Below are positions 59,399 to 64,000 of a stretch of DNA of 64,000 bases, in pieces; positions within the stretch are counted from its first letter, which is position 1; the number at the start of each line of letters is the position of its first letter. Origin of the DNA: DAOTWP01 sp034435675. Lineage in GTDB: Bacteria; Chloroflexota; Anaerolineae; Aggregatilineales; Phototrophicaceae. Location of the stretch: the NCBI GenBank assembly GCA_034435675.1, contig DAOTWP010000155.1, forward strand, positions 13,881 through 77,880, given 5' to 3'. A program made the position numbers and the translations under genes. Under the pieces are notes generated by a model. That model did no database searches. It saw only the letters and a list, made by a program, of their open reading frames with translations, and was not told the origin of the DNA.

Positions 59399-60256
59399 GT
59401 GCGTCGTAACTGGCGATCCAACCGCGGGCTGCTGCTCATTGCCAGCCTGTTCCTGTGTTCCGGTCTGATCCTCGGCAGTCAGGCAGGTTTCCTTGCCCCG
59501 CTGGAAACGATTATCGCTGCCCCATTGAACCTGCTGTCCGGTATTTTTACCCGCGTAGCAATTGCCTTTAGCTCGGATATCAGCGACCTGAGCGAGTTGC
59601 AATCACTGCGCCAGCGCAACGCCGAACTGGAAGAAGCCCTAGCCGTGCTGCTGGCAGAACTGCCCGAACTGCGCGAAATCGCCAGCGACTACCAGCGCCT
59701 GAGCGAACTGCTCAATTACACCCGTTCTACCCAGGATCAGGAATATGTCGTCGCAGAAGTCATTGGCATTGACACTAGCGGCTTTCTGCGTACAGTGACG
59801 ATTAATCGCGGCACACGTGACGGCATTTCACCGGGGATGCCCGTTGTCACTGCACAGGGGCTTGTCGGGCGCATACTGGATGCCAGCGCCAACGCGGCAC
59901 GGGTGCTGCTGATTACCGACCAGAACAGCGTTGTCAGTGCCCGCCTGCAAGCCACGCGCGCGCAGGGCAGCGTGGAAGGACAACCGGGCGGCAGCCTGCG
60001 CATGACGTTTATCCCGATTGGCTCGGAAATCCGCGAAAACGATCTGGTGATTACGTCCGGACTGGGCGGCAACTTCCCGCCGGACATTGTTATCGGACAG
60101 GTGAGCAGCATCCGCCAGTTCGAGTTTGAGTTGTACCGCGAGGCAGACATCCGCAGTCTGGTTGATTTTGACACGCTGGAGTTTGTACTGATTGTGACCA
60201 GCTTCCGCCCGGTAGATATCTCGGCATTCGAGGACGAAACCGGAGCAGCACCATAA
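59399..60256 (+). CDS. mreC: rod-shape-determining protein MreC
   Basis: This 285-residue protein has one N-terminal membrane segment (GLLLIASLFLCSGLILG), a coiled coil (about residues 60-105: LQSLRQRNAELEEALAVLLA) and a beta-rich external domain with INRGTRDGISPGMPVVTAQGL typical of MreC. It links MreB inside to the penicillin-binding protein outside. GTG start. Its stop touches the mreD start. Confidence 0.93.
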   Translation: MRRNWRSNRGLLLIASLFLCSGLILGSQAGFLAPLETIIAAPLNLLSGIFTRVAIAFSSDISDLSELQSLRQRNAELEEALAVLLAELPELREIASDYQRLSELLNYTRSTQDQEYVVAEVIGIDTSGFLRTVTINRGTRDGISPGMPVVTAQGLVGRILDASANAARVLLITDQNSVVSARLQATRAQGSVEGQPGGSLRMTFIPIGSEIRENDLVITSGLGGNFPPDIVIGQVSSIRQFEFELYREADIRSLVDFDTLEFVLIVTSFRPVDISAFEDETGAAP

Positions 60257-60763
60257 ATGGGCATTTACCTGAGTATACCCGTGCTGGCGCTGGCGGCGGT
60301 ACTACAAACCAGCGTTATCCCCCAACTGCGCGTCCAGGGAGGCGCGCCAGATCTGATCTTCCTGATTGTCCTGTCGTGGGGGGTGCGCAGCGAACTGGTC
60401 AGCGGTCTGGCATGGGCATTTGTCGGCGGCATCTTTCAGGATGTACTTTCCGCCGCGCCTACGGGCACTTCGGCGCTGGGCATGGTGTTGTTGATCTTCG
60501 CCATCGGTGGGATGGGCGAACAGCTTTACCGGATCGGGGTGCTGCTGCTGATCGGGCTGGTGGTGCTGGGCACGCTGCTCAAGCAGGTAATGATACTGCT
60601 GGTGCTGCTGCTGGCAGGCTACCAGCTTGCCCCAATTCAGGACTTTACTACTGTGGTGCTTCCGACACTGGTTTATAATCTGGTGTTGATTTGGCCCGTC
60701 TACTGGTTTATGCGCTGGTTTAAGCGGCGTTTTGACCGGGACGAGCGTCTGTTTCGTGAGTAA
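60257..60763 (+). CDS. mreD: rod-shape-determining membrane protein MreD
   Basis: This 168-residue protein has five or six membrane segments and carries the MreD pattern VQGGAPDLIFLIVLSWG and FVGGIFQDVLSAAPTGTSAL. It immediately follows mreC without a gap. It is part of the elongasome with MreC and PBP2. Confidence 0.9.
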   Translation: MGIYLSIPVLALAAVLQTSVIPQLRVQGGAPDLIFLIVLSWGVRSELVSGLAWAFVGGIFQDVLSAAPTGTSALGMVLLIFAIGGMGEQLYRIGVLLLIGLVVLGTLLKQVMILLVLLLAGYQLAPIQDFTTVVLPTLVYNLVLIWPVYWFMRWFKRRFDRDERLFRE

Positions 60764-60797
60764 CCGTCCTGTCCTTTGAGTGAACTGAGTTACGGAC

Positions 60798-63062
60798 GTG
60801 AAAAAACACCTTGAACCCTTCCAGGGATGGCGGCTGACCTTCTTTCAGGGCGTGATGGTCGCGGTCTTCATCCTGTTCGGGCTGCGGCTGTATCAGCTTC
60901 AGGTGGTGCAATACAACGAATACGTCATTGCGGCAGACGACAATCGCCTGAACAGCCTGCCGATTCCGGCAGATCGCGGCGTGATTTTTGACCGCTACGG
61001 CGTCCCGCTGGCGATCAACTCGCCCGCCTACAATATCACCATTGTGCCTGCGCTGCTGCCCAGCAGCGAGGAAGCAGTGCTGAACATTTACAACCGGCTC
61101 TCTGCGCTGACCGGTGTACCACCCACCGCAGAAATTCGCATTGCCGCAGGGAGTCGGGTGCGCAGCATCGAAGAACTGGTCAACGAAGGTCTGGGGATCG
61201 AACCCTTCCAGGCGGTGATCATCGCACAGGACGTGCCCCACCGTGTTGCGCTGCAAATCAACGAAGAAAAGCTGACCATGCCGGGCGTGGATGTTGTGCC
61301 GGTGGCAGTGCGCGAATATCCTACCGGCGCGCTGACCGCGCATCTGATCGGCTATATGGGACCAATCCCTGCGGAGGAAGCAGAGACGCTGCGCGAACAG
61401 GGCTATAACCCGGCGTTTGACCGCATCGGTTATGATGGGGTCGAGTTCTTTCTGGAAAGTGACCTTGCCGGTGTTCGCGGGCAGCGTGTACAGGAAGTTG
61501 ATGTCGCCGGACGCGAACTGCGCGAAGTCACACGGACGGATCCTGTTCCGGGGCGTAATGTGCGGCTGACGATTGATGTCGAGTTGCAAGCCGCTGCCGA
61601 AAGCGCGCTCGCGGATCAAATTGCCATTATCAACCAGGAAGCGGGCTTCATCCGCACGCAGCAGGGCGTGGTGATCGCCATGGACCCGCGCAGCGGCGAG
61701 ATTCTGGCAATGGTCAGCTACCCCGGTTACGACAATTCCCGCTTTGCCCGCGCGATCGACTTCGCATACTATCAGGATGTGGTTGCTGACCCGGCACGCC
61801 CGCTGTTCAACAATGCCATCCGCGCCACTTATCCACCCGGTTCGGTGTGGAAGCTGATTACCGCTGCTGCGGTGGTTGAGGAAAATGTGATTGCACCCGA
61901 AACCGAACTCACCGATGAAGGCGCAATCATTGTCGAAAACCGCTATGCGCCCAACGATCCGGCGGCGTCCCAGCGCTTTGTGTGCTGGCGGCCTGGCGGG
62001 CACGGGCGTGTGAATCTGCAAGAGGGCATCGCCTGGAGCTGCGACGTTTACTTCTACCAGATTGGCGGCGGCTTCAACGCCCTGCCAGAGACGATCTTAC
62101 GGCGCGGAGGGCTGGGCATTACCGATCTGTTCCGTTACGCAACGGCAACCGGCATCGGTTCGGAACTGGGCGTCGAACTGCCCGGCGAACGCGCATGGCG
62201 CATGCCCGACCCGGACTGGAAACGCATCACCTTTGGCGAGAACTGGTCTACCGGCGATACATACAACGCGGCATTCGGGCAGGGCTATGTGCTGGTCACG
62301 CCGCTCCAGTTGATTAGCAGCGTAGCGTCGCTGATTAACGGCGGTATGCTGTACCAGCCGACCATCATCGAGAGCTTCCTGGACGCCGAAGGCAATGTCG
62401 TGCAGCCCTTTGAACCGCAGGTGCTGCGCACGGTGGATATTCAGAGCTACGCACCACAGGATGAGCTGGTGCTGATGATGGTGGAAGACATGATTATCAA
62501 GGGACCGGAAAGTCTGGCGTGTGTCTGTGAGCAGACCAGCCCGTTCTATAATCCGGTGCGCTGTGATCCGCAGAATTACCGAGCACAGGTAGATATCAAC
62601 CGCGATCCGTTTGTGGATGATATGCGCGCCTACCGCGTACATGTCCCCTACAATTATGCCTTTAACGGGCAGATTTGCGAAGACATTCGCTTTGATCCCG
62701 CGTACACACCCGCGTTTCTGAGTGACCGGGCGCTGGCGCTGACGATGGACGGCGCACGGGCGGCAGTGACGATTGAAGGTGGCACGGCGTCCCCTGCCGC
62801 ACTGCCTTATGTGGAAGTCGCCGGCAAGACCGGCACGGCGGAATACTGCGATGATATTGCGCGCCCACTGGGGTTGTGCGTGCCGGGCAACTGGCCCTCC
62901 CATGCGTGGTATGTGGGCTATGCGCCCTATGACAACCCGGAGATTATCATTATCGCCTTTGTCTACAACGGCGGCGAAGGCTCGCGCAATGCGCTGCCGA
63001 TTGTCGTGGATACGATGGACGCGTACTTCCGGCTGAAAACGGAGCGGCAGGCAGGTCCCTGA
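60798..63062 (+). CDS. mrdA: penicillin-binding protein 2 (elongasome transpeptidase) with a Cys-rich insertion
   Basis: This 754-residue class B PBP is longer than the usual roughly 630. It has an N-terminal membrane anchor (residues 12-35), a pedestal domain with RGVIFDRYGVPLAIN and GYDGVEFFLESDLAG, and a transpeptidase domain with SxxK in PPGSVWKLI, a second motif SCDVYFYQIGGG and KTG in VAGKTGTAEYCDD. Between the second and third motifs about 80 extra residues carry several cysteines (ACVCEQTSPFYNPVRCDP and GQICEDI), and two more Cys follow KTG (EYC, GLC). In an extracytoplasmic domain these could form disulfides. GTG start. It is in the mre operon. Confidence 0.92.
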   Translation: MKKHLEPFQGWRLTFFQGVMVAVFILFGLRLYQLQVVQYNEYVIAADDNRLNSLPIPADRGVIFDRYGVPLAINSPAYNITIVPALLPSSEEAVLNIYNRLSALTGVPPTAEIRIAAGSRVRSIEELVNEGLGIEPFQAVIIAQDVPHRVALQINEEKLTMPGVDVVPVAVREYPTGALTAHLIGYMGPIPAEEAETLREQGYNPAFDRIGYDGVEFFLESDLAGVRGQRVQEVDVAGRELREVTRTDPVPGRNVRLTIDVELQAAAESALADQIAIINQEAGFIRTQQGVVIAMDPRSGEILAMVSYPGYDNSRFARAIDFAYYQDVVADPARPLFNNAIRATYPPGSVWKLITAAAVVEENVIAPETELTDEGAIIVENRYAPNDPAASQRFVCWRPGGHGRVNLQEGIAWSCDVYFYQIGGGFNALPETILRRGGLGITDLFRYATATGIGSELGVELPGERAWRMPDPDWKRITFGENWSTGDTYNAAFGQGYVLVTPLQLISSVASLINGGMLYQPTIIESFLDAEGNVVQPFEPQVLRTVDIQSYAPQDELVLMMVEDMIIKGPESLACVCEQTSPFYNPVRCDPQNYRAQVDINRDPFVDDMRAYRVHVPYNYAFNGQICEDIRFDPAYTPAFLSDRALALTMDGARAAVTIEGGTASPAALPYVEVAGKTGTAEYCDDIARPLGLCVPGNWPSHAWYVGYAPYDNPEIIIIAFVYNGGEGSRNALPIVVDTMDAYFRLKTERQAGP

Positions 63063-63086
63063 TGCCCACACCACAAGGATGACTAT

Positions 63087-64000
63087 GTGAAAGCACAAAC
63101 TGCCGGGTCAGCGCTGGCACAGCAGATGATGCCGCACCAGGCTGCACTGCATTTCTGGCTGCCGTGCCTGTTCAGCGCGGGGGCGGCGTGGCTGGTTTTT
63201 CTGACCCTCGGGCAAACGCCCCTGCTGCGCGCCAGCGGTATGGCGGTTGCCATTCTGGGCATCGCCGCGGCGCTGCGGCACTTTGGCGCGCTGCTGGCGT
63301 TGATCGGCGGGTTAACTCTGGCATTCACCCCAGCATACTGGTCGCAGACAGGCGGCACAACGAGCCTTGATCTGCTGCCCGCTGGCGGACTCGCGCTGTT
63401 AGGGCTGCTGGGGTTCGCCACTGCGCTGCTCCTGCGGCAGCTGGCAGACCAGCGTGGCACACGAGCCGCCAACAGTCTGACACTGGTCGGCGGTGCTTTA
63501 ATCGCCATCGGCACGCTGATCGTCTGGCAGCAGGTCCCCACTGACCGCAGCCTGCGCCTGACGACCATCTTTGCCGCGTGGGTGCTGTTTCTGGTGCTGG
63601 ATGCACTGCTGCGCGTGCATGCACGCGCGGACGACACCCGGCGCGGCGGGCTGACTCTCGAACACCTCGGCGGGCTGCCACTGCTGCTGACGCTGGGAAT
63701 TCTAAACGATCCGCTGCTCGTCCTGCTGGTACCAGCGGTCCTGCTGGCACTGATCTCCTGTAAAGCACGCCTGCCGCTGTGGTACTGGGGACTGCTGCTG
63801 CTGATTGTGGCGCTGGGCGTGCGCGGGGTGATTGCCGATTACGTCGTTTCCGGCTGGTGGAGCTTCTCGGTGGAACAGGCGCACGATATCGGGCTGCGCG
63901 TGCCCTTTCTGCTGGCGGACGGCTGGCGCTATGGACCGCGCTGGGTCTATCTGTTCGATTTGGTCATCCGCCAGTATACGCTGTTCGGGGTGGTGCTGGG
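63087..64000 (+). CDS. polytopic membrane protein of unknown function (3' end cut by window)
   Basis: The first 304 residues of a Leu/Ala-rich membrane protein are visible, with eight or nine hydrophobic segments (for example WLPCLFSAGAAWLVFLTLG and LPLWYWGLLLLIVALGVRGV). The position after mrdA normally belongs to rodA, but the sequence has none of the SEDS-family patterns I know. A loop WSFSVEQAHDIGLRVPFLLA and the following QYTLFGVVLG recall large membrane glycosyltransferase-like proteins (DUF2723 type), though only weakly. AAGGA precedes a GTG start. It may continue the mre operon. Confidence 0.6.
   Translation, partial: MKAQTAGSALAQQMMPHQAALHFWLPCLFSAGAAWLVFLTLGQTPLLRASGMAVAILGIAAALRHFGALLALIGGLTLAFTPAYWSQTGGTTSLDLLPAGGLALLGLLGFATALLLRQLADQRGTRAANSLTLVGGALIAIGTLIVWQQVPTDRSLRLTTIFAAWVLFLVLDALLRVHARADDTRRGGLTLEHLGGLPLLLTLGILNDPLLVLLVPAVLLALISCKARLPLWYWGLLLLIVALGVRGVIADYVVSGWWSFSVEQAHDIGLRVPFLLADGWRYGPRWVYLFDLVIRQYTLFGVVL

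Noticed and set aside
60720..62021. A 433-codon open frame on the minus strand.
   Set aside because: It is the antisense shadow of PBP2, which has all three transpeptidase motifs.
1..64000. tRNA or rRNA genes.
   Set aside because: I looked for T-loop (GGTTCGA..) and rRNA-like stretches. The few GTTCGA hits lie within good coding regions without a cloverleaf.

Overview
This window reads as a piece of a GC-rich (about 60% by eye) bacterial chromosome. The gene content suggests a Chloroflexota member of the Anaerolineae type: KimA-type APC permease, tandem-XRE regulator, GT39 proteins with a C-terminal beta-sandwich, Uma2 nuclease, FmdB zinc ribbon, DinB proteins, paired AtuA N- and C-domain genes and short palindromic repeats. 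That assignment is inference from family knowledge. I saw no rRNA, tRNA or CRISPR array.

Layout. 0-10.2 kb: half of an ABC exporter (cut by the left edge), a GT39-like membrane glycosyltransferase, a TPR protein, a double-HTH regulator, a GAF/PAS sensor histidine kinase and a kimA-type potassium transporter. 10.4-18.6 kb: an operon for beta-methyl-branched acyl-CoA breakdown (biotin-dependent carboxylase beta and alpha, acyl-CoA dehydrogenase, AtuA-like N and C proteins, enoyl-CoA hydratase). Its promoter carries an inverted repeat, and a decayed VapBC-like module truncated by a short mobile repeat interrupts it. 19-24.7 kb: an oligopeptide-type ABC importer with fused ATPases. 24.7-29.6 kb: GT2, FmdB, methyltransferase, amidohydrolase and a B12/radical-SAM protein. 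29.6-33.45 kb: an accessory island with a Uma2 nuclease, a broken RelBE-like remnant, a TRAFAC-like GTPase with a partner protein ending in a REGLE pentapeptide repeat, and three inverted-repeat elements in a row. 33.5-37 kb: a second B12/radical-SAM protein with a UGT-like glycosyltransferase and a methyltransferase. 37-43.3 kb: pseudouridine synthase, purE, purK, then divergently an M23 peptidase/propeller protein, a NagZ-like hydrolase and a DinB protein. 43.4-47.2 kb: a three-gene cassette of a Clp/ClpB-like ATPase with a dead first AAA domain, a tandem-TIR protein and an unknown protein. 47.3-55.6 kb: phosphohexomutase, methyltransferase, then a four-gene, start/stop-overlapping surface-glycan cluster (esterase-CapA fusion, flippase, GT39, GT4). 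55.7-64 kb: an OmpR-type response regulator, tilS, and the cell-shape cluster mreB-mreC-mreD-PBP2 followed by an unidentified membrane protein cut by the right edge.

The two strongest candidates for undescribed systems are the GTPase/REGLE-repeat pair (30729-32915) and the pseudo-AAA Clp / tandem-TIR / unknown-protein cassette (43436-47177). Both are compact, look co-transcribed and contain conflict-system-type domains. Their functions are inferred only.
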